Shown: positions 42,475 through 51,317 of the stretch, piece by piece
Layout of the letters: the number at the start of each line of letters is the position of its first letter
How positions within the stretch are numbered: the first letter of the stretch is position 1
Assembly (NCBI GenBank): GCA_046155285.1
Contig: JBJXEA010000026.1
Span: forward strand, 186,001 to 250,000
Reading direction: 5' to 3'
DNA length: 64,000 bases
From: CAILHX01 sp046155285
Lineage (GTDB): Bacteria > Pseudomonadota > Gammaproteobacteria > Burkholderiales > Methylophilaceae
Notes under the pieces: model-generated
What the model saw: the letters and a program-made list of their open reading frames with translations, nothing else
Database searches by the model: none
What the model was told of the DNA's origin: nothing
Program-made: the position numbers and the translations under genes

Positions 42475-43739
42475 GTAACGCTGATTTGCATAACCGCCGT
42501 CTAGCCGCCACCCCGCGCGGTATTGGCGTGATGGCCAGTTTCTTTATTGAACGCGCGCTGAACGCTGAGGTGTGGGATGTGGAAGGTCGGCGCTACATTG
42601 ATTTTGCCGGTGGCATCGCAGTATTGAATACCGGACATCGTCACCCCAAGCTGGTGGCCGCTGTGCAAGCGCAACTGGAGCGCTTTACACATACCTGCTA
42701 CCAAGTGTTACCGTATGAAAGTTACGTGACCTTGGCCGAGCGTATTAATGCGCTGACACCTGGTAATTATCCAAAGAAGACAGCATTTTTCTCCAGTGGT
42801 GCTGAGGCGGTAGAAAACGCCATCAAAATCGCGCGTGCCTATACTAATCGCCCGGGTGTTATTGCGTTTTCAGGTGCATTTCACGGCCGCACTATGATGG
42901 GTTGCGCACTCACTGGCAAAGTAGTGCCTTATAAAGTCGGTTTTGGTCCATTTCCTTCCGATATTTACCATGTGCCGTTTCCTATCGATTTGCACGGGGT
43001 AAGCGTTGCTGATGCGATAGATGCGATTCACCTGTTGTTCAAGGCTGACATTGATCCCAAGCGAGTGGGAGCAATCATTATTGAGCCGGTGCAGGGAGAG
43101 GGCGGTTTCTACGTGACACCGCCAGAATTGATGCGGGCACTGCGTGCCTTGTGTGATGAACATGGCATGCTGTTGATTTATGACGAGGTCCAAACTGGAT
43201 TCGGTCGTACCGGCAAAATGTTTGCTGCAGAACATTATGACGTGCTGCCAGATATCATCACCATGGCCAAGAGCTTGGCGGGTGGTACGACATTGTCTGC
43301 CGTAAGTGGCAAAGCGGAAGTGATGGATGGCCCCGCGCCTGGTGGATTGGGCGGCACCTATGCCGGAAACCCACTCGCGATTGCGGCTGCACATGCCGTG
43401 CTGGACATTATTGAAGAAGAGCAATTGGTGGCGCGTTCCAATTATCTAGGTGAAAAACTCACTAAAAGACTTAAGGCCGCTCAAGCCAAAACGCCGGCAC
43501 TGAAGGATGTGCGAGGTGTGGGTTCGATGATCGCTGCCGAATTCTATGATCCCAGGACTGGTGAACCCTCCACGGAAATCTGTAAACGTGTGCAACAAGC
43601 TGCGCTGGAAGAGGGCTTGATACTGCTTACTTGTGGTATCTATACCAATGCTATCCGTTTTCTGTATCCATTGACTACTGATGACGCAGTATTTGATGAA
43701 GCGCTGAATATTATCGACCGCGCACTGGCCAAAGCCTAA
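42471..43739 (+). CDS. gabT: 4-aminobutyrate aminotransferase
   Basis: A 422-residue class-III aminotransferase moving the amino group of GABA to 2-oxoglutarate. The PLP lysine is in IITMAKSLAGGTTLSAVSG; LIYDEVQTGFGRTGKMFA and IGVMASFFIERALNAEVWDVEG are conserved. The ATG at 42471 overlaps the puuC stop. It may also accept 5-aminovalerate (DavT activity), linking to glutarate oxidation. gabD is two genes upstream. Confidence 0.93.
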   Translation: MSNADLHNRRLAATPRGIGVMASFFIERALNAEVWDVEGRRYIDFAGGIAVLNTGHRHPKLVAAVQAQLERFTHTCYQVLPYESYVTLAERINALTPGNYPKKTAFFSSGAEAVENAIKIARAYTNRPGVIAFSGAFHGRTMMGCALTGKVVPYKVGFGPFPSDIYHVPFPIDLHGVSVADAIDAIHLLFKADIDPKRVGAIIIEPVQGEGGFYVTPPELMRALRALCDEHGMLLIYDEVQTGFGRTGKMFAAEHYDVLPDIITMAKSLAGGTTLSAVSGKAEVMDGPAPGGLGGTYAGNPLAIAAAHAVLDIIEEEQLVARSNYLGEKLTKRLKAAQAKTPALKDVRGVGSMIAAEFYDPRTGEPSTEICKRVQQAALEEGLILLTCGIYTNAIRFLYPLTTDDAVFDEALNIIDRALAKA

Positions 43740-43750
43740 GGAAAACCATC

Positions 43751-45109
43751 ATGGATATGGCCACAAAACAACCTGAAACCGTTGAAAGCGTAAAGGCGCG
43801 CCTTGCAGCTGCTGGTGTGCACACCGTTATCGCCCAATTCGTTGATATTCATGGCTCTGCCAAGGGTAAATATATCCCGCTGGCGCATCTGGAAGACATC
43901 GTCGCTCCCGGTGTTGGTTTTGCCGGACCCTCCATATGGGGGACTGGATTGCCGCGCAGTGGGCCACGCTCTGAATATTACGGTCAGGGTGAACTAGCCA
44001 CCATGCAGCCGCTGCCTTGGATGCCGGGATATGCCCGTATCGTGTGTGATGGGGTAGTGAATGGTGAGCCATTCGATAACTGTTCCAGACGTGTATTGAA
44101 GCGTCAGGTTGCAAGGCTGGCAGAACGTGGCTGGACGCTGAATGTGGGCATAGAGCCTGAGTTCTTTCTGGTGACGACTGATGAGAATGGCCGGCCGGTG
44201 GCTTGCGATGAGGCCGATACGCTAGATAAACCATCTTATGACCTCAAGGCACTGGCAAGAGTGAGTGGCGTATTGCACAAACTGGAAACGGGGCTCACCG
44301 AATGCGGGTTTGACGTGTTCCAGATCGACCACGAAGATGCTAGCGGGCAGTATGAGCTCAACTATCACTACAGCGATGCCTTATCAGCGGCGGATCGCTT
44401 CATCCTGTTCAAGATGGCGGCAGATTACATTGCCGAAGAATCCGGTCTGACCTTCACCCTTATGCCCAAGCCTTTCCCAGATAGACCCGGCAGTGGTTTG
44501 CATCTGCATTTGTCCATCACAGATGCTTCAGGCAAGGCGGTGATGGCAGATAAAGCAGATTCTCATGGTTTATCGCAAATCGGGCGTCAATGCATCGCCG
44601 GTATGCTGGCACATAGTCCTGCATTAGCCGCATTTCATACCCCAACGGTCAATTCCTATAAACGTCTGGTGATAGGGCGTTCGTTGTCTGGTACCACCTG
44701 GGCACCGGCACATATTGCCTGGGGGAATAATAATCGCACCACCGTGGCACGTGTCGTGGCCGGTCGGCTTGAATTCCGCCTGTCAGATGGCAGCAGCAAT
44801 ATCTATGCAGTACTCGCTTCTGCCATTGCCGCCATGTTGGATGGCGTGGATAAGCAACTTGCACCACCAGCGCCTATTGATGAAGACATCTATGAATGGG
44901 AGGATGCCGAGTTCGTTAAGCGTGGCGTAAACACCTTGCCCCAGACTTTGGGCGAGGCACTCAATGCGCTGACCAAAGATACGGTATTAGCGAATGCAAT
45001 GGGTGATGGTTACGTGGCCGAGTATTTGGCCATTAAGAAGCCGGAATGGATCGATTTCTGTCGTTCTGTGAGTGACTGGGAATATAAGCGCAACCTCACC
45101 TGGCCTTAA
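43751..45109 (+). CDS. Type III glutamine synthetase / gamma-glutamylmethylamide synthetase-like protein
   Basis: A 452-residue glutamine-synthetase-fold ligase distinct from puuA at 32185. It has IEPEFFLVT, DASGQYELNYHYSDAL, MPKPFPDRPGSGLHLHLS, NSYKRLVIG and WAPAHIAWGNNNRTTVARV, the pattern of GlnT/GmaS proteins that glutamylate ammonia or methylamine. In this cluster it could join glutamate to a polyamine, monoamine or methylamine; the true substrate is open. AAGGA precedes the ATG, 11 bases after gabT, and an SMR exporter follows within 14 bases. The family is assigned with confidence, the activity is not. Confidence 0.8.
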   Translation: MDMATKQPETVESVKARLAAAGVHTVIAQFVDIHGSAKGKYIPLAHLEDIVAPGVGFAGPSIWGTGLPRSGPRSEYYGQGELATMQPLPWMPGYARIVCDGVVNGEPFDNCSRRVLKRQVARLAERGWTLNVGIEPEFFLVTTDENGRPVACDEADTLDKPSYDLKALARVSGVLHKLETGLTECGFDVFQIDHEDASGQYELNYHYSDALSAADRFILFKMAADYIAEESGLTFTLMPKPFPDRPGSGLHLHLSITDASGKAVMADKADSHGLSQIGRQCIAGMLAHSPALAAFHTPTVNSYKRLVIGRSLSGTTWAPAHIAWGNNNRTTVARVVAGRLEFRLSDGSSNIYAVLASAIAAMLDGVDKQLAPPAPIDEDIYEWEDAEFVKRGVNTLPQTLGEALNALTKDTVLANAMGDGYVAEYLAIKKPEWIDFCRSVSDWEYKRNLTWP

Positions 45110-45123
45110 TTGAGTTTCAAAGT

Positions 45124-45453
45124 ATGAACTGGTTACATCTCACTATCGCCATTATTTGCGAAGTCATCGGAACATCTTTTCTCAAGGCTTCTGAAGGTTT
45201 TACCCATCTCATTCCATCATTGGTCGTGGTGATTGGATATTCATGCTCTTTTTACTTTCTTTCATTGACCCTTCGCACCATCCCAGTAGGCATCATGTAT
45301 GCAATTTGGTCGGGAATCGGCATGGTACTGATATCGATTATCGGTTGGGTAGTCTATAACCAGAAATTGGATATACCTGCCATGCTAGGGATAGCATTGA
45401 TCATTGCCGGTGTGGTGGTGCTTAATGTTTTTTCTAAATCAGTGGCTCATTGA
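45124..45453 (+). CDS. Small multidrug resistance (EmrE-like) transporter
   Basis: A 109-residue protein with four transmembrane helices. The essential helix-1 glutamate is E13 in IICEVIGTSFLKASEGFT; YAIWSGIGMVLISIIGW is the conserved helix-3 segment. SMR proteins are dual-topology dimers that export quaternary ammonium or polyaromatic cations by proton antiport, and some export spermidine. Placed last in a polyamine operon and near choline genes, it may export a toxic amine intermediate; this is inference. No clear ribosome site. It converges with the MFS gene with 21 bases between. Confidence 0.88.
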   Translation: MNWLHLTIAIICEVIGTSFLKASEGFTHLIPSLVVVIGYSCSFYFLSLTLRTIPVGIMYAIWSGIGMVLISIIGWVVYNQKLDIPAMLGIALIIAGVVVLNVFSKSVAH

Positions 45454-45474
45454 GTGTTGACACTTATAAAAGAC

Positions 45475-46671
45475 TTACTCATCCAGTTTACGTTTGAGTA
45501 GAACCATCCCAAGTACCCCAAGCACCACTAACACCTGCCAGAAAAGACTGCTGCTACCGACGTAATGCACGATATAACCTGCCAGCAATGGCCCAGCTGC
45601 GGATAATAAGGTGTAGGTAATAGAGACCTGTCTCATGCGGCTTGTCAGTTGAGCGCCACTGCTGTGCTGTGTTGCCCACACCAGACCCAGTGTCAGTAAC
45701 CCTGATGCGGCAGTGCCACCCAGAATGAACATTGCGATTGCCAAAGCGTGCAGGGATGAGCCAAACTTTAATGCCAATATCACGGCCAGGGCTGCGAAAA
45801 ACGTACATAGTCTGGCAGTCCACACAACGCCTTTATGGTCAGCCATCCAGCCGATAGGGAACTGGCAGAGCATTGCTCCAACCCCAAGGATGGTAAACAT
45901 CCAAGCAGTGTCGGTGCTGGTGAATCCAACATCGGTCATATAAACCGGCAGCAAAGCCATTAGGCCGGTATCAACCAATCCCCCCAGAGCCGCAATCAAA
46001 GCACCAAAGCCTACCCACACCAGTATTTTTTGGTAGATACTCTGGTTTAGGGGCAATTTTGACTTAGCGGCTAGAGCATGTTGGTCATGGGCGGCTTTAT
46101 CTACGGCTGGCACCAGTGTTGCAATGAATAAGGGTGGGGCTGCCATCAATATGATGCCAGCCGAAAGCCAGAATGCGGTGGGTTTGGATGCGCCCACGGC
46201 GACGATGATCAAGGGGCCGATAATGGTGGCGATACCAATCAGCGCTTCATGAATGCCCACTACGCGTCCGCGCGAATTGCTGGGGGCTACACGGTACAAC
46301 CAGGTCTCGTTGGCCATCCAGCGTAAGCCTGTACCAAAACCAATCACTGCTGCGGGGATTGGCCACCAATACCAGTCCATCATTGGCATCAAAGCAAAGC
46401 TGATGGAACTTGTCACTAGCCCTAGCAACACCGTCAACCGGTAACCTATCTGGCGAGTCAGCATGCTCGTCACCAAAAGCCCGGCCAGCATGCCCAACCA
46501 CAAGATTGAGGAGGTGATGCCTATGAGTTGTGGTGATGCGTGCCGAACCTCTTGCGCAATGGGCAGCAGAGTAGTGCCGAGGGCAAACTGACCAATTTGC
46601 GCAAGCGTAGAAACGGCGTTGAGTGCAACGATACTGCGGAAGCGCTGCGAGTTAGATAATTCGTGCTCCAC
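45475..46671 (-). CDS. MFS transporter
   Basis: A 398-residue major facilitator with about 12 membrane helices and a central cytoplasmic loop (near residues 195-215, DKAAHDQHALAAKSKLP). The helix 2-3 region is RQIGYRLTVLLGLV. The GTG start immediately follows the mmsA stop (TAAGTG) with no clear ribosome site, so it is probably translated by reinitiation after mmsA. Context suggests import of beta-alanine or export of a related compound, but the sequence alone does not define a substrate. Confidence 0.82.
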   Translation of the reverse strand: MEHELSNSQRFRSIVALNAVSTLAQIGQFALGTTLLPIAQEVRHASPQLIGITSSILWLGMLAGLLVTSMLTRQIGYRLTVLLGLVTSSISFALMPMMDWYWWPIPAAVIGFGTGLRWMANETWLYRVAPSNSRGRVVGIHEALIGIATIIGPLIIVAVGASKPTAFWLSAGIILMAAPPLFIATLVPAVDKAAHDQHALAAKSKLPLNQSIYQKILVWVGFGALIAALGGLVDTGLMALLPVYMTDVGFTSTDTAWMFTILGVGAMLCQFPIGWMADHKGVVWTARLCTFFAALAVILALKFGSSLHALAIAMFILGGTAASGLLTLGLVWATQHSSGAQLTSRMRQVSITYTLLSAAGPLLAGYIVHYVGSSSLFWQVLVVLGVLGMVLLKRKLDE

Positions 46672-48189
46672 TTACTTCATCGTCGGCATCACAAACTCGG
46701 TACCTATGCCTTTGCCGCCGGAAGGCCAGCGCGAGGTGGTGGTTTTCAGGCGCGTGTAGAAACGAATGCCCTCGGTGCCGTAGATGTGGTGGTCGCCAAA
46801 TAGCGAGCGTTTCCAGCCGCCAAAGCTGTGGAAGGCAATAGGCACGGGGATGGCGACGTTGACGCCGACCATGCCGGCTTGCACGCGGTTGGTGAATTCT
46901 CGTGCCGCTTCGCCGTCACGGGTGAAGATTGCAGTGCCGTTGCCAAACTCATGGTCGTTGACCAGTTGCAGCGCTTCTTCAAAGTTCTCGGCGCGGACTA
47001 CGGAGAGCACTGGGCCGAAGATTTCCTCTTTATAAATCCGCATGTCTTTGGTGACGTGGTCGAATAAACAGGGCGCTAAAAAGAAGCCTTGCTCGTGGCC
47101 TTTGTGGCTATATCCGCGCCCGTCAATCGCTAGTTTCGCGCCTTCCGTCACGCCCAAATCCACATAATCTTTGACCTTGGCGAAATGTTGCGGCGTCACC
47201 AATGGGCCCATGTCGGCCTTCTCGTTCAAGCCTTGGTCTATGGTGATTTCCTTCACTTTTTCTTGGAGTTTGGCGACCAGTGCATCGGCAACGTCACCCA
47301 CGGTGACCGCCACCGAAATCGCCATGCAGCGCTCGCCAGCCGAGCCGTAACCCGCACCGATTAGGGCGTCAGCGACTTGGTCTATATCCGCGTCCGGCAT
47401 CACTACCAAGTGGTTTTTGGCACCACCCAGCGCTTGTACCCGTTTACCGTTTTTGGTGCCCGTGGTGTAAATATGCTCGGCGATAGGCGTGGAGCCGACG
47501 AAACTGATTGCTTGGATACGCTTGTCAGAGAGCAGCACGTCCACGGCTTCTTTGTCGCCATTGACTAGATTGAATACGCCCGCAGGTAAGCCAGCTTCGG
47601 CCAGTAAGTCAGCAATCATTAGGCTGGCACTAGGCGTTTTTTCAGAGGGTTTGAGCACAAAAGTATTGCCCGTCGCCAAAGCCATCGGAATCATCCACAG
47701 CGGCACCATGATTGGAAAATTGAACGGTGTTATACCAGCGACAACACCCAATGGTTGGCGCATGGAATAGGTGTCAATGCCAGTGCCTACCTGATCGTTG
47801 AAGTCGCCTTTCATCAAGTGCGGCATTCCGCATGCGAATTCAACCACTTCAATGCCTCGCGTCACTTCGCCGCGTGCGTCGCTGATGGTTTTGCCGTGTT
47901 CCAGCGAAATGGCTTTGGCCAAGTCGTTGGCGCGTTCGTCTAGTAACGCTTTGAACTTGAACATGATGCGTGCACGTTTCAAAGCTGGCGTGGCACTCCA
48001 AGCGGGGAAGGCGGCTTGTGCCGCGTCTATCGCAGTGCGGGTTTCGTCTGCCGTCGCCATGCTTAAATGCGCGGTGATTTCGCCGGTAGCCGGGTTGTAG
48101 ACCTCGCCGAATCTAGCGCTCGTGCCTGTTGCGTGCTTGCCATTGATGTAGTGACCGATGGTGCGGGTATGGGTTGGGTTTTTAGTCAT
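46672..48189 (-). CDS. mmsA: (Methyl)malonate-semialdehyde dehydrogenase, CoA-acylating
   Basis: A 505-residue aldehyde dehydrogenase forming acetyl-CoA from malonate semialdehyde or propionyl-CoA from methylmalonate semialdehyde. Diagnostic segments are GVVAGITPFNFPIMVPLWMIPMA, the catalytic Cys in GSAGERCMAISVAV, and the C-terminal FHSFGGWKRSLFGDHHIYG. Its ATG overlaps the bauA stop by four bases. Paired with a beta-alanine aminotransferase it completes beta-alanine degradation (the bauA-bauC pair in Pseudomonas). Beta-alanine is a product of spermidine or diaminopropane breakdown, which ties it to the flanking polyamine genes. Confidence 0.94.
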   Translation of the reverse strand: MTKNPTHTRTIGHYINGKHATGTSARFGEVYNPATGEITAHLSMATADETRTAIDAAQAAFPAWSATPALKRARIMFKFKALLDERANDLAKAISLEHGKTISDARGEVTRGIEVVEFACGMPHLMKGDFNDQVGTGIDTYSMRQPLGVVAGITPFNFPIMVPLWMIPMALATGNTFVLKPSEKTPSASLMIADLLAEAGLPAGVFNLVNGDKEAVDVLLSDKRIQAISFVGSTPIAEHIYTTGTKNGKRVQALGGAKNHLVVMPDADIDQVADALIGAGYGSAGERCMAISVAVTVGDVADALVAKLQEKVKEITIDQGLNEKADMGPLVTPQHFAKVKDYVDLGVTEGAKLAIDGRGYSHKGHEQGFFLAPCLFDHVTKDMRIYKEEIFGPVLSVVRAENFEEALQLVNDHEFGNGTAIFTRDGEAAREFTNRVQAGMVGVNVAIPVPIAFHSFGGWKRSLFGDHHIYGTEGIRFYTRLKTTTSRWPSGGKGIGTEFVMPTMK

Positions 48190-49646
48190 GCTGAATGCTC
48201 CAGGGTTGATTCTTGGGTGTGTTCGTTAAGGGCGCGTTGATGCATCGTCCATTGCTGTTCGTTTTTCAGGTAGCGGGTGGGGTCTAAGCCAGCTTCGCCT
48301 AATGAAGTCACACTTTTGATTGCATCAGCGATGGTGCTGAAAATACGATCTATCTCGTGAGTTTCTATGGTTAGCGGCGGTGATATGGCGATGATGTCGC
48401 CGGTGAAGCGTACGTGCAAGCCCATCTCGTAGCACTTGAGATAAGTGGCAAAAGCAAAAGCACCCGCTTTGCCGGGAATAGCTTCAAACTCAATCCCCGC
48501 GACCAGCCCCATGTTGCGAATGTCTTTCACCATGGGTAAACCTTTAAGGGAATGAGCCGCTGATTCAAACTGAGCGCTTAAGCCAGCAGCACGGTCTTCC
48601 AGTTTTTCATGGGCAAAAATGTCCAAAGTGGCAATAACTGCGGCACAGGCGATGGGAATAGCGCTGTAGGTGTAACCATGGGGCAATTCAATCGCGCCAG
48701 CAGCTGAGTTTTCCATAAACGCATCATAGATTTCACGTTTGACAGCTACCGCGCCCATAGGCACTACGCCATTGGTGAGGCCTTTGGCGCAGGTGATGAT
48801 GTCAGGAATCACGCCGAAATAATCCGCGCCCCACTTGGTGCCAAGACGGCCAAACCCGGTAATCACCTCATCAAAAATCAGCAAGATGCCGTACTTGGTG
48901 CAAATCTCACGCAAACGCTTCAGGTAGCCATGCGGGGGAACAATCACGCCGGCAGAGCCTTGCATGGGCTCTACTATCAGCGCTGCGATGGTAGAGGGAT
49001 CGTGCAGAGTCAGAATGCGTTGCTCAAACTCGTTAGCCAGTGCTACGCCGCCATCCTCTGGCACGCCTTTAGTAAAGGCATTTTTGGCGATGTCGAGCGG
49101 GTGGCGGATATGGTCAACGCCAGCCAGTGCATTGCCAAAGGCTTTGCGGTTACCGGCAATGCCGCCTACAGCGATGCCGCCAAAGTTCACTCCGTGATAG
49201 CCGCGTTCACGCCCTATCAGCTTGTTGCGTAGTGGATTTCCGGTGACACGATGGTAAGCCAAGGCGATTTTCAGCGCAGTGTCGGCGGATTCTGAGCCGG
49301 AGTTGGTGAAAAATACACGATCCAGACCGGCTGGCATATATTGCGCCACACGCTCTGCGGCTTCAAATGCGAGTGGGTGGCTGGATTGGAAAGCGGGCGC
49401 GTAGTCCAAGGTGCGGAGCTGGTTGCCCACGGCCACTGCGATTTCTTCGCGGCCATGTCCGGCGGGGGTGCACCATAAACCTGCCGTGCCATCAAGTATC
49501 TGTCTGTCATCAATGGAGGTGTAGTAATTACCCTTGGCGGCCTTGAACAGGCGCGGCATGGCCTTGAACTGCCGATTGGCGGTGAACGGAACCCAGTAAT
49601 GCGACAGATTGGGCAATTTGACTGAAGGTGTAACAGGGCTGGACAT
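48186..49646 (-). CDS. bauA: Beta-alanine (omega-amino acid):pyruvate aminotransferase
   Basis: A 486-residue class-III aminotransferase with the HYWVPFTANRQFKAMPRL start of the omega-amino acid:pyruvate group. The PLP lysine is in IITCAKGLTNGVVPMGAVAV; LIFDEVITGFGRLGTKWG and ELPHGYTYSAIPIACAA are conserved. It makes malonate semialdehyde for MmsA. The ATG at 49646 has AAGGA upstream (the longer frame from 49664 lacks one). The C-terminus has about 30 extra residues rich in Glu/Gln/His. It is divergent from a PuuR-like regulator. Confidence 0.92.
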   Translation of the reverse strand: MSSPVTPSVKLPNLSHYWVPFTANRQFKAMPRLFKAAKGNYYTSIDDRQILDGTAGLWCTPAGHGREEIAVAVGNQLRTLDYAPAFQSSHPLAFEAAERVAQYMPAGLDRVFFTNSGSESADTALKIALAYHRVTGNPLRNKLIGRERGYHGVNFGGIAVGGIAGNRKAFGNALAGVDHIRHPLDIAKNAFTKGVPEDGGVALANEFEQRILTLHDPSTIAALIVEPMQGSAGVIVPPHGYLKRLREICTKYGILLIFDEVITGFGRLGTKWGADYFGVIPDIITCAKGLTNGVVPMGAVAVKREIYDAFMENSAAGAIELPHGYTYSAIPIACAAVIATLDIFAHEKLEDRAAGLSAQFESAAHSLKGLPMVKDIRNMGLVAGIEFEAIPGKAGAFAFATYLKCYEMGLHVRFTGDIIAISPPLTIETHEIDRIFSTIADAIKSVTSLGEAGLDPTRYLKNEQQWTMHQRALNEHTQESTLEHSA

Positions 49647-49722
49647 GGCAAATTCCTTAAACACAATACGCGATTAAGACGGGAGTTTCCGTGTGTTTGG
49701 TATGTAGTGTCAAGACTGTATT

Positions 49723-49786
49723 TGTTAAATTTTAAGTAATTGATTTTATTGGTTACAAAGCATCATATGTTATTGTATATTTAACA
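49723..49786. promoter_or_regulatory. Divergent control region of bauA and the PuuR-like gene
   Basis: An AT-rich 171-base region between divergent starts holds two 8-base boxes in inverted orientation, TGTTAAAT (49723-49730) and ATTTAACA (49779-49786), one on each flank. They are candidate operators for the cupin-type regulator; spacing is 48 bases. Confidence 0.4.
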
Positions 49787-49817
49787 CTGTAAACAACTTT
49801 GTGGAAGGGAGTGCCAA

Positions 49818-50372
49818 ATGGACTTGGAAGTGGGCACGCGGTTACGTATGGTGCGTTTGCGTCACGAGCTTTCTCAACGCACCTTGGCGAAAAAGGCAGG
49901 CGTAGCCAACGCCACCATCTCGCTCATCGAATCTGGCAATACCAGCCCGTCGGTGAGCGCTTTGAAACGCATTCTGGCGGGCATCCCGATGACGCTGGCG
50001 GAGTTCTTTTCTGATGAGTTACCGGGAATGAAGAGCGAGGTATTCTATCGCGCAGAATCGCTCACCGAGATCAGTGGTGGCGAAGGCATCTCTTACCGCC
50101 AGATAGGCTCGGCCAAGGCGGGTCATGCCTTGCAGATACTCTATGAAAGCTACGAGGTGGGCGCCGATACCGGCATGATCATGTTGCAGCACGAAGGCGA
50201 AGAGGGTGGCGTGATATTGAGCGGCCAACTGGAGGTCACGGTTGGCGAATCCACCCGCGTGTTGGGCGAGGGTGATGCGTATTACTTCAACAGCCGTGAA
50301 CCGCATCGTTTTCGCAATGCGGGTAACCAACCCTGTACGCTAGTCAGCTCGTGCAGTCCACCCACTTTTTAG
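49818..50372 (+). CDS. PuuR-like XRE/cupin transcriptional regulator
   Basis: A 184-residue regulator. An N-terminal XRE helix-turn-helix (LSQRTLAKKAGVANATISLIESGNTSPS) is joined to a C-terminal cupin (HEGEEGGVILSGQLEVTVGE and AYYFNSREPHRFRN). Size and layout match PuuR, the putrescine-responsive repressor of E. coli. Divergent placement suggests it controls bauA-mmsA and perhaps itself, responding to an amine or beta-alanine; it is not proven to be the orthologue. AAGGGAG precedes the ATG. The DMT permease gene follows 7 bases after the stop. Confidence 0.87.
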   Translation: MDLEVGTRLRMVRLRHELSQRTLAKKAGVANATISLIESGNTSPSVSALKRILAGIPMTLAEFFSDELPGMKSEVFYRAESLTEISGGEGISYRQIGSAKAGHALQILYESYEVGADTGMIMLQHEGEEGGVILSGQLEVTVGESTRVLGEGDAYYFNSREPHRFRNAGNQPCTLVSSCSPPTF

Positions 50373-50379
50373 GAAAAGA

Positions 50380-51237
50380 ATGAAACAAGAAAAACTCTGG
50401 GTTTTGGCGATGGTCGCCGTGACCGTGCTGTGGGGCTGGTCGTTCGTCGCCATCCACGAGTCGGTGACTACTCTGAGTGCCTCTGCATTCAACACCTGGC
50501 GCTTTCTGGTAGGAGCCGCGGTGATGCTAGCGCTGCTTGCCAGACGCATCCAGCACATCAAGTTCGCCGATTTGAAACATGGCGCAATCGCTGGTGTTGT
50601 ATTGTTTCTGGCCTATACCCTGCAAACCAGCGGCTTGGTTCTCACCACGGCATCCAATTCTAGTTTCATCACCGGTCTGGCCGTGGTGTTTACGCCCTTA
50701 TTCGCCAAGGTTTTCCTCAACGCCCCACCGACCAAGCAGCAAGTGTTCGGCACCATGCTGGCAACTATCGGCTTGGGGCTATTAACCATCCGCGATTTCT
50801 CAGTGCAAAGCGGCGATGTATTGGCGCTGGGATGCGCTATCTTCTTCGCGCTACATATCATCATCCTGTCCAAAATTAGCAAAAACGGCGACGTGGAAGT
50901 GCTAGCTTTTGTTCAGGTGCTGGTGGTGGCGCTGCTTTCTTTAGCTTGGTCAACCGCCGCCGGTGAGATGTCATTGCCGCCCACTAATCAGGCAGTCTCC
51001 ACTATTTTGATACTTGGCATCGGCGGCACGGCCATTGCCTGCTTTGTGCAAACCAAGGCGCAAGTATTGACTGCGCCGACCAAGATTGCGTTGATCCTAG
51101 TGCTAGAACCTGTTTTCGGGGGTATTTTCGGCTATTTTCTGGCGGGTGACAGGTTGACGATGTTGAATATGCTAGGTGCGGCCTTGATTGTGCTGGCGAT
51201 GCTGGCTTCAGAAGTGAAGCTGGTGCAATCTAAGTGA
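50380..51237 (+). CDS. DMT-superfamily (EamA) permease
   Basis: A 285-residue protein with ten membrane helices in two EamA repeats. The first is marked by VLWGWSFVAIHESVTTLSASAFNTWRF, split by short loops; the second has ILVLEPVFGGIFGYFLAGDRL. Such carriers export or import metabolites such as amino acids. AGGAAAAG precedes the ATG, just after the regulator, so the two genes are co-transcribed. Substrate unknown. Confidence 0.87.
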   Translation: MKQEKLWVLAMVAVTVLWGWSFVAIHESVTTLSASAFNTWRFLVGAAVMLALLARRIQHIKFADLKHGAIAGVVLFLAYTLQTSGLVLTTASNSSFITGLAVVFTPLFAKVFLNAPPTKQQVFGTMLATIGLGLLTIRDFSVQSGDVLALGCAIFFALHIIILSKISKNGDVEVLAFVQVLVVALLSLAWSTAAGEMSLPPTNQAVSTILILGIGGTAIACFVQTKAQVLTAPTKIALILVLEPVFGGIFGYFLAGDRLTMLNMLGAALIVLAMLASEVKLVQSK

Positions 51238-51317
51238 GATTACTTGCATAACGTCAGAATTCACCGGTCTGCAAGGTTTTTCGCACACTCAGTATCCAGT
51301 ACGTCGCAGGGTTAGGC

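Noticed and set aside
43751..45109. Calling this gene housekeeping glnA
   Set aside because: The WAPAHIAWGNNNRTTVARV active-site version and length of 452 fit the GlnT/GmaS group, not GlnA type I.
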